Shown here: positions 55,261 through 64,000 of the stretch, piece by piece
How the letters are laid out: every line of letters starts with the position of its first letter
How positions within the stretch are numbered: position 1 is the first letter of the stretch
Assembly (NCBI RefSeq): GCF_000585215.1
Contig: NZ_AONC01000009.1
Location: forward strand, 94,142 to 158,141
Direction of reading: 5' to 3'
Source of the DNA: Imhoffiella purpurea
GTDB lineage: Bacteria > Pseudomonadota > Gammaproteobacteria > Chromatiales > Chromatiaceae
Length of the DNA: 64,000 nucleotides
The notes under the pieces: model-generated
Seen by the model: only the letters and a program-made list of their open reading frames with translations
What the model was told of the DNA's origin: nothing
Databases searched by the model: none
Made by a program: the position numbers and the translations under genes

Positions 55261-56601
55261 TTACATCCCGAGCTTCTTTTCGAGATAGTGGATGTTCGCC
55301 CCGCCGGCCAGGAAGGCGCCGTCGCGCAGGATGGAGCGCTGGAGCTTGATGTTGGTGTTGATGCCGTCGATCACGGTCTCGCGCAGGGCGTTGCACATGC
55401 GGGCGACCGCGGCCTCGCGGTCCTCGCCATGGGTGATCAGCTTGCCGATCATGGAGTCGTAGTGACAGGGCACCGTGTAGCCGGAATAGATGTGGGTCTC
55501 GACCCGCACGCCCGGTCCGCCCGGGGCATGGAACTCGGTGATCTTGCCCGGGCTCGGCATGAAGGTCTCCGAGTCCTCGGCGTTGATGCGGCACTCGATG
55601 GCATGACCGCGCATCTGGATGTCCTGCTGCTGATAGCGCAGCGGCTCGCCGGCGGCGATCAGGATCTGCTCCTTGAGGATGTCGACGCCCGTGACCATCT
55701 CGGTGACCGGATGCTCGACCTGGACGCGGGTGTTCATCTCGATGAAGTAGAAGTGCCCGTTCTCGTAGAGGAACTCGAAGGTCCCGGCGCCGCGATAGCC
55801 GATGCTGCGGCAGGCCGCCGCGCAGCGTTCGCCGATCTCCTGGCGCTGTTCCTCGGTGATGCCTGGGGCGGGGGCCTCCTCCAGCACCTTCTGATGGCGA
55901 CGCTGCATGGAGCAGTCGCGCTCGCCGAGATGGATGGCGTTGCCCATCTGATCGGCGAGGACCTGGAACTCGACGTGGCGCGGGTTCTCCAGGTACTTCT
56001 CCATGTAGACCATGTCGTTGTTGAAGGCCGCCGCCGCCTCCGCCTTGGTCAGGGAGATGGCGTTGAGCAGGGTCGCCTCGGAATGCACCACGCGCATGCC
56101 GCGGCCGCCGCCGCCGCCGGACGCCTTGATCATGATCGGGTAGCCGATCTCGCGCGCCAGTTCCAGGGTGCGCTTCTTGTTGTCGTCGACCGGCCCGTCC
56201 GAGCCGGGCACGCAGGGTACGCCGGCCGCCTTCATGGCGGCGATGGCCGAGACCTTGTCGCCCATCATGCGGATGGTCTCTGGGCGCGGTCCGATGAAGA
56301 TGAATCCGGAACGCTCGACGCGCTCGGCGAAGTCGGCGTTCTCGGACAGGAAGCCGTAGCCGGGGTGGATGGCGACCGTGTCCGTGACCTCGGCCGCGCT
56401 GATGAGGGCCGGTACGTTCAGGTAGCTCTGCATCGCTGGGGCGGGTCCGATGCAGACCGACTCGTCCGCCAGCAGCACGTGTTTCAGGTCGCGGTCGGCC
56501 TCGGAATGGACGGCGACGGTCTTGATCCCGAGCTCGCGGCAGGCGCGCAGGATGCGCAGTGCGATCTCGCCCCGATTGGCGATCAGAACCTTCTCGATCA
56601 T
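55261..56601 (-). CDS. accC: Acetyl-CoA carboxylase, biotin carboxylase subunit AccC
   Basis: A 446-residue ATP-grasp enzyme carboxylating the biotin on Acc[25 protein letters not shown] starts the protein. [15 protein letters not shown] is the glycine-rich ATP loop, [20 protein letters not shown] carries the metal-binding Glu and catalytic Arg, and [12 protein letters not shown] follows. ATG 56601 gives the family N-terminus; ATG 56610 adds three residues. It lies about 130 bases after accB. Confidence 0.98.
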   Translation of the reverse strand: MIEKVLIANRGEIALRILRACRELGIKTVAVHSEADRDLKHVLLADESVCIGPAPAMQSYLNVPALISAAEVTDTVAIHPGYGFLSENADFAERVERSGFIFIGPRPETIRMMGDKVSAIAAMKAAGVPCVPGSDGPVDDNKKRTLELAREIGYPIMIKASGGGGGRGMRVVHSEATLLNAISLTKAEAAAAFNNDMVYMEKYLENPRHVEFQVLADQMGNAIHLGERDCSMQRRHQKVLEEAPAPGITEEQRQEIGERCAAACRSIGYRGAGTFEFLYENGHFYFIEMNTRVQVEHPVTEMVTGVDILKEQILIAAGEPLRYQQQDIQMRGHAIECRINAEDSETFMPSPGKITEFHAPGGPGVRVETHIYSGYTVPCHYDSMIGKLITHGEDREAAVARMCNALRETVIDGINTNIKLQRSILRDGAFLAGGANIHYLEKKLGM

Positions 56602-56731
56602 TGCAGCCATGATGGGAGTGTCTTCGGTTGGGGACGGCAGATTGGATCGGCCCGGCGCCCTGTCGGGCGCCCCTCGGGCCGGACGCGGTGGCGCGACGCG
56701 CTCGGACGCCTCTCGGGGGAGCGCGCGCGGG

Positions 56732-57187
56732 TCATTCGATCACGAACAACGGCTGGTTGTACTCGACCGGCTGACCGTTCTCGACCAGGATGCGCTTGAC
56801 CGTGCCCGCCTGCTCGCACTCGATCTGGTTGAGGATCTTCATGGCCTCGATGATGCAGAGCGTATCGCCGGACTTGACCGACTGTCCTTCCTCGACGAAT
56901 GGCTTGGAGCCGGGCGCCGGGGCGCGATAGAAGGTTCCGACCATGGGCGAGCGCACGATCTCGCCAAGGAGTTCGTCTTCGTCCTCTGTCTCGGGTTCTG
57001 CGGCGGTCACCACCGTCGGCGCTGTTGGGGCGGCCGCGGTCGGCATGGCCTGCGGCATGTAGAACGGCATGCTGGAGCTGCCGTGTCGGCTGATGCGCAC
57101 CGACTCCTCGCCCTCGTGGATCTCGATCTCGGCGACGTCGGATTGCTCCAACAGCTCGATCAACTTCTTAACCTTGCGGATATCCAT
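56732..57187 (-). CDS. accB: Acetyl-CoA carboxylase, biotin carboxyl carrier protein AccB
   Basis: A 151-residue carrier. The N-terminal helical part ([23 protein letters not shown]) is followed by a Pro/Ala linker (about 40-75) and a biotinyl domain with [18 protein letters not shown] and the biotinylation site EAMKI near 113-117. ATG 57187 is preferred; a GTG at 57193 overlapping the aroQ stop (GTGA) is also possible and would extend it by two residues. Confidence 0.97.
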   Translation of the reverse strand: MDIRKVKKLIELLEQSDVAEIEIHEGEESVRISRHGSSSMPFYMPQAMPTAAAPTAPTVVTAAEPETEDEDELLGEIVRSPMVGTFYRAPAPGSKPFVEEGQSVKSGDTLCIIEAMKILNQIECEQAGTVKRILVENGQPVEYNQPLFVIE

Positions 57188-57189
57188 TG

Positions 57190-57651
57190 TCACTTGTTCT
57201 CGTTCGTGTGGTCTTGCGCCAGTCGGCTGAGCGCGGCGCGTAGCGCCAGTGCGTATCCCTGGACCCCGAGCCCGCAGATCACGCCCACCGCGATATCGGA
57301 GAAATAGGAATGGGCGCGAAACGGCTCGCGGGCGTGCACGTTCGAGATGTGCACCTCGATGAAGGGGATCGCCACGCCAAGCAGGGCGTCGCGCAAGGCG
57401 ACGCTGGTATGGGTGAAGGCCGCCGGATTGATGATGATGAAATCCACCCCGCTCTGCGGGGCGCGATGGATGGCCTCGATCAGGACATGCTCGGCGTTGC
57501 TCTGTAGGAACTCGAGTTCATGACCTTCGGACCGCGCGGTCGACTCCAGATCGCGCTGGATGTCCGCCAGGGTCGTGCGGCCATAGACTCCGGGTTCCCG
57601 GGTGCCGAGCAGATTGAGATTGGGTCCGTTGAGGACCAGGATCGAGGCCAT
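57190..57651 (-). CDS. aroQ: Type II 3-dehydroquinate dehydratase AroQ
   Basis: A 153-residue shikimate-pathway enzyme. [20 protein letters not shown] (5-24) carries the catalytic Arg and Tyr, [18 protein letters not shown] contains the conserved His-Thr-Ser region, and [20 protein letters not shown] the second active-site block. Its end abuts accB, giving the common aroQ-accB-accC order. Confidence 0.97.
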   Translation of the reverse strand: MASILVLNGPNLNLLGTREPGVYGRTTLADIQRDLESTARSEGHELEFLQSNAEHVLIEAIHRAPQSGVDFIIINPAAFTHTSVALRDALLGVAIPFIEVHISNVHAREPFRAHSYFSDIAVGVICGLGVQGYALALRAALSRLAQDHTNENK

Positions 57652-57985
57652 GGCGCCAATTGCCTTCCAGACGGTAGTCGATTTCGGGGCTTGCCAGTCC
57701 GGTCGGAATCGGCGGCAAATCGCGTCGAATTGTCCGGAATTCGCGGGATATTGTCCAGTCGCAGAGTAGGACGGACGGATGACCTGATCTTGACTCGGCT
57801 CGTACCTGCTCGATCTCTTTCTGCAATCGCAACTCGGATTCGCGGACGTGCCCTTGGGTGGCCAGGTTCGGCAGGTGCGGGTAGCGATCTTCCAGGCGCT
57901 CGAACGCCTCGGCGATCACCCGTGCGCGTGCGCGATCGTCCGGGGCCGAGGTCAGCGCATCGTACAGTTCGACGACTGAACTCAT
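57518..57985 (-). pseudogene. Truncated DUF1640-like coiled-coil protein overlapping the aroQ start
   Basis: From ATG 57985 about 65 residues read as a short coiled-coil family protein: [36 protein letters not shown] resembles DUF1640/CCDC90-type proteins, which normally continue with more coiled coil and a C-terminal membrane helix. Here the frame then becomes Arg/Pro-rich with no resemblance and no membrane helix, and runs 134 bases into aroQ on the same strand. I read it as a decayed gene whose 3' half was lost; a short functional peptide cannot be excluded. Confidence 0.45.
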
Positions 57986-58073
57986 ATGTCGGTTCTCATC
58001 AGCGGATGGCTTGGATTCTCGAATAAGTCCGCGGAGTCCTCGCAACCAGTGTGCAGCGAGGGCTCGGTCGGTC

Positions 58074-58658
58074 TCAGTCGAGGGCCTTGTACGACAGCAG
58101 GGTGGATGGGGCGATCAGGGGGGCGAGCTGTTCGTTCAGTTCGGCTTCGGTCATGGGGCCGAGCTGACTGAAGACCCGCCGGCCGCGGCGATCGAAGACG
58201 ATGGTGAAGGGCAGCCCCTCGAGCCGGTTGCCGAGCCGTTTGGAGAGCTCGATCACCTCGGGATCGGCGATGAGCAGAGGATAATTGATGGGGTGCTCCG
58301 CGACGAAGTCTCGGACGTCCTGGGGGCGGTCCACCGCGATGCCCACGAACTGCACGCCCGAATCCCCGAGCGCCTCCTGGGTGCCGACGAAGAGCGGCAA
58401 CTCCTCCAGGCAGGCGGGGCACCAGGGGGCCCAGTAGCTGAGGACCAGCACCTTTCCGGCCCAGGCGTTGCTCGGGACCTCGCGTCCGTCGAGGTCGGTC
58501 AGGCGGAAGTCGGGCAGGGTGTCGAGACGGTTTCGGCTGCGGTCCGCGAGCCCTTCGACCAGCGGGCTCTCGCCCAGCCATTGCTGGCCGAAGATGGCGG
58601 CACCGATGCTGATGCCTCCGGCCAGAAAGGTGACCAGGACGACCTTGATCGGCTTCAT
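58074..58658 (-). CDS. TlpA-like periplasmic thiol-disulfide oxidoreductase
   Basis: A 194-residue membrane-anchored thioredoxin-fold protein. The N-terminal hydrophobic anchor (about 5-24) is followed by a redoxin domain with active site WAPWCPAC (Cys80/Cys83). The cis-proline region reads LEGLPFTIVFDRRG. Its ATG overlaps the dsbD stop (ATGA), so it is very likely reduced by DsbD and acts in cytochrome c maturation or periplasmic thiol reduction. Confidence 0.88.
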   Translation of the reverse strand: MKPIKVVLVTFLAGGISIGAAIFGQQWLGESPLVEGLADRSRNRLDTLPDFRLTDLDGREVPSNAWAGKVLVLSYWAPWCPACLEELPLFVGTQEALGDSGVQFVGIAVDRPQDVRDFVAEHPINYPLLIADPEVIELSKRLGNRLEGLPFTIVFDRRGRRVFSQLGPMTEAELNEQLAPLIAPSTLLSYKALD

Positions 58659-61057
58659 GGCTGGATCCTCCGAAGATGGGCCGCGAACTCCTCCGCGGGC
58701 TTGAAGCCCACCAGCCGGAGGTGGACCTGCTCGGAACCGCTGGTATCGAAGAAGAGGATGGCCGGCGGTCCGGGGATGCCGAACCGCTCCTGCATGAGGG
58801 CGCGATCCGCCGCGTCGTTGGCGGTCACGTCGGCCTGCAGCAGGCTGAAGCGCGCCATCTCGGTCGTCACGGCCGGATCGCTGAAGGTGTAGCGTTCCAT
58901 CTCCTTGCAGGAGACGCACCAGTCGGCATAGAAATCCAGCATCGTGGGCCGGCCGGCCGCGCGCGCCTCGGCGAGGGCGCGCTCCAGATCCTCGGTCGTC
59001 TTGATGCGCGCGAACGAGGCATGCTCGGCGCTCGGCGCGAGCGTGCCCGCCACAAGTCCGCGCAGCGGTTGGATCGTGTCCTTGCCGCCAGCGGCGGCGC
59101 CCACCAGCATGAGGGCGCCATAGACGAGCAGGGCGACGCCGAGTCCCTTCCATAGCTTGGCCCAGCCTCCGCTGTCGTGCGGAAGGTGGCTGAGCGCCCC
59201 GAGATAGACCGCCGAGCAGATGGCCAGCAGCCCCCAGAGCGCCATAGCGATGGCGGGCGGCAGGATGCGTTCGAGCAGCAGGATGGCGACGCCGAGCAGT
59301 GCGACCCCGAAGACCGCCTTCACGGCATCCATCCAGACCCCGGCGCGGGGCAGCAGCTTGCCGGCCGAGGTGCCGATGGCGATGAGCGGTGCGCCCATGC
59401 CGAGGCTCAGCGCGAAGAGCGCGAGTCCGCCGAGCAGCGCATCGCCGGTCTGGCTGATGTAGATGAGCGCACCGAACAGCGGCGGCGCGACGCAGGGTCC
59501 GACGATGAGTGCCGAAAGCAGGCCCATGATGGCCACCCCGATGAGTGTGCCGCCCTGCTGGCGGTTGCTGATCGCGGCCAGGCGGGTCTGCAGGCTCGAG
59601 GGCAGCTGCAGGTCGTAGAAGCCGAACATGGAGAGCGCCAGCAGCACGAACACCAGCGCGAACGACGAGAGGATCCAGGGATCCTGGAACAGTGCCTGCA
59701 GATTGGCGCCGAACAGACCCGCCAGGACGCCGGCGATCGTATAGGTCAGCGCCATGGCTAGAACGTAGACGAGCGAGAGCACGAAGGCCTTGCCGGTCGT
59801 GATCCGGTCCCCGTGACCGGCGATGATGCCCGAGAGGATGGGGATCATGGGGAAGACGCAGGGCGTGAAGGCGAGCAGCAGTCCGAAACCGAAGAAGGCC
59901 GCGACGATGACCCAGAGGCTGCCTCCGGCGAGGACGGCGGCGATTCGGTCCTGTTCGGACGCAGGGGGTACGGTGCTCGGTTCGGGGGTGCGCGTCGCGG
60001 TCGTCCGAGCGGCGTCGGGCGTTGCGGTCATGGCCGGCGCGGTGACGTCGGCCGCCGGCAGATCGAGCTGCACCCGTTGGGTCTGGGGCGGATAGCAGAT
60101 GCCGAGTTCCGCGCAGCCCTGGTATCTGGCGATCAGCGTGATCCGGGTCGGCTCTCGGATCTCGCGCAGGAGGGGCAGTGTCATATCCACCCGGCCGTGG
60201 TAGACCTGGATGTCGCCGAGGCTGCCGTCCGGCAGTACCGCGTCCTCCTTGGTCTCACCCTCGGGCAGCTCGAAGACGCCGAGTCGGACGCCGTCGGAGG
60301 CTTCGAGGCCGATCTGGACCAAGTGACGATAGAGGTAGGTGCCGGGGGCGATGTCCCAGGTCAATTGGATACGGTCCGGCGCGGCGACCTCGGCCTGGAA
60401 GCGGAATGCCTCTTCCGCGGTCAGCAGTTCGTCCTCGCTGGATATGCCGAAGGAGTCCTGCAGTCCGAGCGCATCTGAGACCCTGGCCGGCTCGTGATCG
60501 GGCGGAACCGGGTCTGCGGTGGGGCCGGACGCGGCTGTCGAGTCGGCCATGGGCGGCAGGTCGACCGACAGTGTCCGGCGGTGAGGCGGATAGCAGAGTC
60601 CGGCCTCGGCGCAGCCCTGAGAGGTCAGTTCGAGCTCGAGCCGGTCTCCGGCGCCGGCCTCTCGGTCGACGGGGACGCGAATGGCGACGCTGTCGTGATA
60701 GATGGGGACGGCGCCGAAGAATTCGTCCTGCTTGATTTCTGCTTCGGGAAGCTGGGGGCGGCCGAGTTCGATGCCGACACTCTCGGACTCGACGCGGAAT
60801 TTGCTCTGGTAGAGGTAATAGCCCTCGGCGATGTCCCAACGGACCTGAATGGTGTCCGGTCCGAGCACCTGAACCGATGGCTTGAACGCCTGATCGGGCT
60901 GGAGGAATTCATCGTCGGCGAGCGCCGGCTGCGCCAGCATCGCCAATAGCAGGATTAGGACGGAGGACCAGGTGCGCGGCCGATGGTGTCGGAGGGCGAA
61001 CTCGTCCTCGGCATGGGGTTCCAGGTCTCTGTTCCGTGATTTCACGAAGATGTGCAT
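58655..61057 (-). CDS. dsbD: Thiol:disulfide interchange protein DsbD with duplicated N-terminal domain
   Basis: An 800-residue inner-membrane reductase passing electrons from cytoplasmic thioredoxin to periplasmic proteins. After the signal peptide there are two consecutive alpha-type domains, with Cys149/Cys155 (QGCAEAGLCYPP) and Cys315/Cys321 (QGCAELGICYPP); ordinary DsbD has one and about 570-600 residues. The membrane domain (about 385-640) has FTPCVFPMIP and GPCVAPPLFG with the redox cysteines. The C-terminal gamma thioredoxin domain has WCVSC. ATG 61057 overlaps the cutA end by 16 bases. Confidence 0.94.
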   Translation of the reverse strand: MHIFVKSRNRDLEPHAEDEFALRHHRPRTWSSVLILLLAMLAQPALADDEFLQPDQAFKPSVQVLGPDTIQVRWDIAEGYYLYQSKFRVESESVGIELGRPQLPEAEIKQDEFFGAVPIYHDSVAIRVPVDREAGAGDRLELELTSQGCAEAGLCYPPHRRTLSVDLPPMADSTAASGPTADPVPPDHEPARVSDALGLQDSFGISSEDELLTAEEAFRFQAEVAAPDRIQLTWDIAPGTYLYRHLVQIGLEASDGVRLGVFELPEGETKEDAVLPDGSLGDIQVYHGRVDMTLPLLREIREPTRITLIARYQGCAELGICYPPQTQRVQLDLPAADVTAPAMTATPDAARTTATRTPEPSTVPPASEQDRIAAVLAGGSLWVIVAAFFGFGLLLAFTPCVFPMIPILSGIIAGHGDRITTGKAFVLSLVYVLAMALTYTIAGVLAGLFGANLQALFQDPWILSSFALVFVLLALSMFGFYDLQLPSSLQTRLAAISNRQQGGTLIGVAIMGLLSALIVGPCVAPPLFGALIYISQTGDALLGGLALFALSLGMGAPLIAIGTSAGKLLPRAGVWMDAVKAVFGVALLGVAILLLERILPPAIAMALWGLLAICSAVYLGALSHLPHDSGGWAKLWKGLGVALLVYGALMLVGAAAGGKDTIQPLRGLVAGTLAPSAEHASFARIKTTEDLERALAEARAAGRPTMLDFYADWCVSCKEMERYTFSDPAVTTEMARFSLLQADVTANDAADRALMQERFGIPGPPAILFFDTSGSEQVHLRLVGFKPAEEFAAHLRRIQP

Positions 61058-61365
61058 GCATCCACCCAGCTCAGATAGTCGGAAAGTCCTTCGGTGATCG
61101 GAAGCGCGATGATCTCGGGCACCTCGTAGGGATGCAACTCGCGCAGCCGCTCGATGAGTTCGGAGACGCGTTCGGCGCCCGTCTTGACGAGCAGCAGCGT
61201 TTCGCTGTCCTGCTGGACCGCGTCCTCCCAGCGGTAAACTGAACGGATGCCCGGAAGGATGTTGACGCAGGCGGCCAGCCGTTCGTCGACCAGCCGCTCG
61301 GCCAGTGCCTGGGCCGTTTCCGGGTCGGGGCAGGTGCAGAGCAGCAGACGATGTCGTGAATGCAT
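61042..61365 (-). CDS. cutA: Divalent-cation tolerance protein CutA
   Basis: A 107-residue trimeric PII-like protein. The family blocks LLLCTCPDPETAQALAERLVDERLAACVNI and HPYEVPEIIALPITEGLSDYLSWV are complete. GAGGA precedes ATG 61365. Its 3' end overlaps dsbD, an association of cutA with dsbD seen in enterobacteria too. Confidence 0.95.
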   Translation of the reverse strand: MHSRHRLLLCTCPDPETAQALAERLVDERLAACVNILPGIRSVYRWEDAVQQDSETLLLVKTGAERVSELIERLRELHPYEVPEIIALPITEGLSDYLSWVDACTSS

Positions 61366-61664
61366 GGTCGGGATCCTCGCACGGGGCCTCGCGATGGCCC
61401 CGAGCTCTTGGGGTCTCGGGTCGAGTGGCATCGATCAGGGGTTTGATGGCGATCGCATCCCGAGGTTTCATTTCGCGTCCCGATTCGACTGGAATTCGCC
61501 CTCGGGGTCTCTCGGCTTGGACTTTATCAGGCCGGACCGGTATGTTTCAGGTTCAAAGATGCGTCGAGCCGGTGCCGCGACCGAGCCGCCGAACATGGCT
61601 GGCCGAGCGGGGCGATACCGGCTCCGGAAGAACTGCGCCGGCGAATGCGCCGAGAGAGACCTTC

Positions 61665-62090
61665 ATGCCCCTCATCATCCTATCCCTGTTCATCGGCCTG
61701 CCGCTGATCGAGCTCTATTTCCTGATCCAGGTCGGGGACGAGATCGGGGCCTTGCCCACGATCGCGCTCTCCATCCTCACCGCCATCATCGGAACCTGGC
61801 TGGTGCGCCTCCAGGGGTTCGGTCTTTTGATGCGTGTCCGCGAGGTGATGGACCGTGGCGAGGTTCCCGCCTTGGAGATGCTGGACGGCGCCCTCATCCT
61901 GGTGGCCGGACTCTTTCTGCTGCTGCCGGGCTTTCTGACCGATGGACTGGGTTTCCTGCTGCTCGTGCCTCCGTTCCGTCGCTGGATGGTGTCGCGCTTC
62001 GTTCGCGTCGTCCCCGCACAGGGGCACCCCGGTCAGCCCGCTGGTCAAGGGCCTCGCGTCATCGAGGGCGACTATCGCCGCGAGGACTGA
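61665..62090 (+). CDS. fxsA: Membrane protein FxsA
   Basis: A 141-residue inner-membrane protein with about three to four hydrophobic segments. FIGLPLIELYFLIQVGDEIGALPTI and DGALILVAGLFLLLPGFLTDGLGFLLLVPPFRRW are the family hallmarks, and a hydrophilic tail follows. FxsA of E. coli affects phage T7 exclusion by F plasmids; its normal role is unclear. GAGAGAG precedes the ATG. It lies upstream of groES, a common neighbourhood. Confidence 0.92.
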   Translation: MPLIILSLFIGLPLIELYFLIQVGDEIGALPTIALSILTAIIGTWLVRLQGFGLLMRVREVMDRGEVPALEMLDGALILVAGLFLLLPGFLTDGLGFLLLVPPFRRWMVSRFVRVVPAQGHPGQPAGQGPRVIEGDYRRED

Positions 62091-62313
62091 TGACGCGAAT
62101 CCCGCCGTTCGAGGCTGCCCGCTCTTGGCGGCGCGATCGCTCATGTGAGACGGTCGATGTCGGTTGCGCTCCCTGTCGATGGGGGCTCGGCATCGTCCGC
62201 CGGTTCGGCCCGCTCCTGTGACGGCGACTGTCTGGTCGGGCTGAATCGCCAGCCGGTGTCGTCCCACGTCTCTTCCGTCCATCCCTCGCGTGCCTCGCTC
62301 CTCGACTCAAGCC

Positions 62314-62341
62314 TTGACAGCTGAATATTTGGCTCTACCAT
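62314..62341 (+). promoter_or_regulatory. Sigma-70 promoter of groES-groEL
   Basis: TTGACA (62314-62319), a 16-base spacer, then TACCAT (62336-62341). The -10 box abuts the CIRCE operator, so bound repressor would block polymerase. The rest of the 346-base gap (62091-62436) shows no gene; 62092-62300 holds nothing recognisable. Confidence 0.75.
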
Positions 62342-62367
62342 TAGCACTCATTTCCAGTGAGTGCTAA
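62341..62367. promoter_or_regulatory. CIRCE element (HrcA operator)
   Basis: A perfect TTAGCACTC-N9-GAGTGCTAA. It is the binding site of the heat-shock repressor HrcA, whose activity depends on GroEL, giving feedback control of the downstream operon. hrcA itself is not in the window. Confidence 0.97.
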
Positions 62368-62436
62368 CAGGCCGGGCAGCCAGTCTCGTATCTCGGCACT
62401 CATCCATCACTTCTCAACCAAGCGAGGAGATTCTTC

Positions 62437-64000
<1,564 letters not shown>

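Overview
The window is GC-rich, densely coding DNA from a gammaproteobacterial chromosome, most likely a purple sulfur bacterium (Chromatiaceae) or close relative. This is inferred from the gene order rimP-nusA-infB-rbfA-truB-rpsO-pnp, the order aroQ-accB-accC-prmA-dusB-fis-purH-purD, a CIRCE-controlled groES-groEL, and an anaerobic electron-transfer cluster built around Rnf and a NifJ-type oxidoreductase. No photosynthesis gene is present, so the family call is an inference. I saw no rRNA, tRNA, CRISPR array, prophage or insertion sequence.

Layout. 1-3.7 kb: the end of a YhaN-like ATPase, a bidirectional terminator, ftsH (minus) and an orphan oligopeptide-type ABC permease. 3.9-7.9 kb: nagZ-hpt, a hemerythrin-like protein, methylthioinosine phosphorylase and a Pro/Ala-rich membrane protein. 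8-17 kb: the transcription/translation operon rimP to pnp, preceded by a strong promoter and two terminator-like hairpins. 17.1-21.1 kb (minus): a putrescine-type ABC transporter, potFGHI. 21.4-26.1 kb: a VPLPA-CTERM protein, a MerR-family regulator, a fused HisH-HisF resembling the eukaryotic enzyme, and a ClpP-fold lipoprotein.

26.2-38.5 kb is the most notable region: rnfB, a 1639-residue NifJ-type oxidoreductase with its own C-terminal ferredoxin, rnfC-D-G-E-A, a small cysteine-containing membrane protein and a plant-type ferredoxin-NADP reductase, all on one strand. Together they look like a module coupling 2-oxoacid/CoA chemistry, ferredoxin, NAD(H), NADP(H) and a transmembrane ion gradient. 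Structured repeats sit at nifJ/rnfC, at rnfC/rnfD and after the cluster.

38.6-48.9 kb: ribF (minus); a PhoX-like lipoprotein followed by a diheme c-type protein of unknown function; then a four-gene minus-strand operon (response regulator with TPR-like repeats, histidine kinase, von Willebrand A protein, acidic membrane protein). 49-62 kb (minus): a conserved housekeeping block, purD, an inserted lpxA-like gene, purH, fis, dusB, prmA, accC, accB, aroQ, tlpA-like, a dsbD with a duplicated N-terminal domain, and cutA. 61.7-64 kb (plus): fxsA, the CIRCE-controlled promoter, groES and the start of groEL, which runs off the window.
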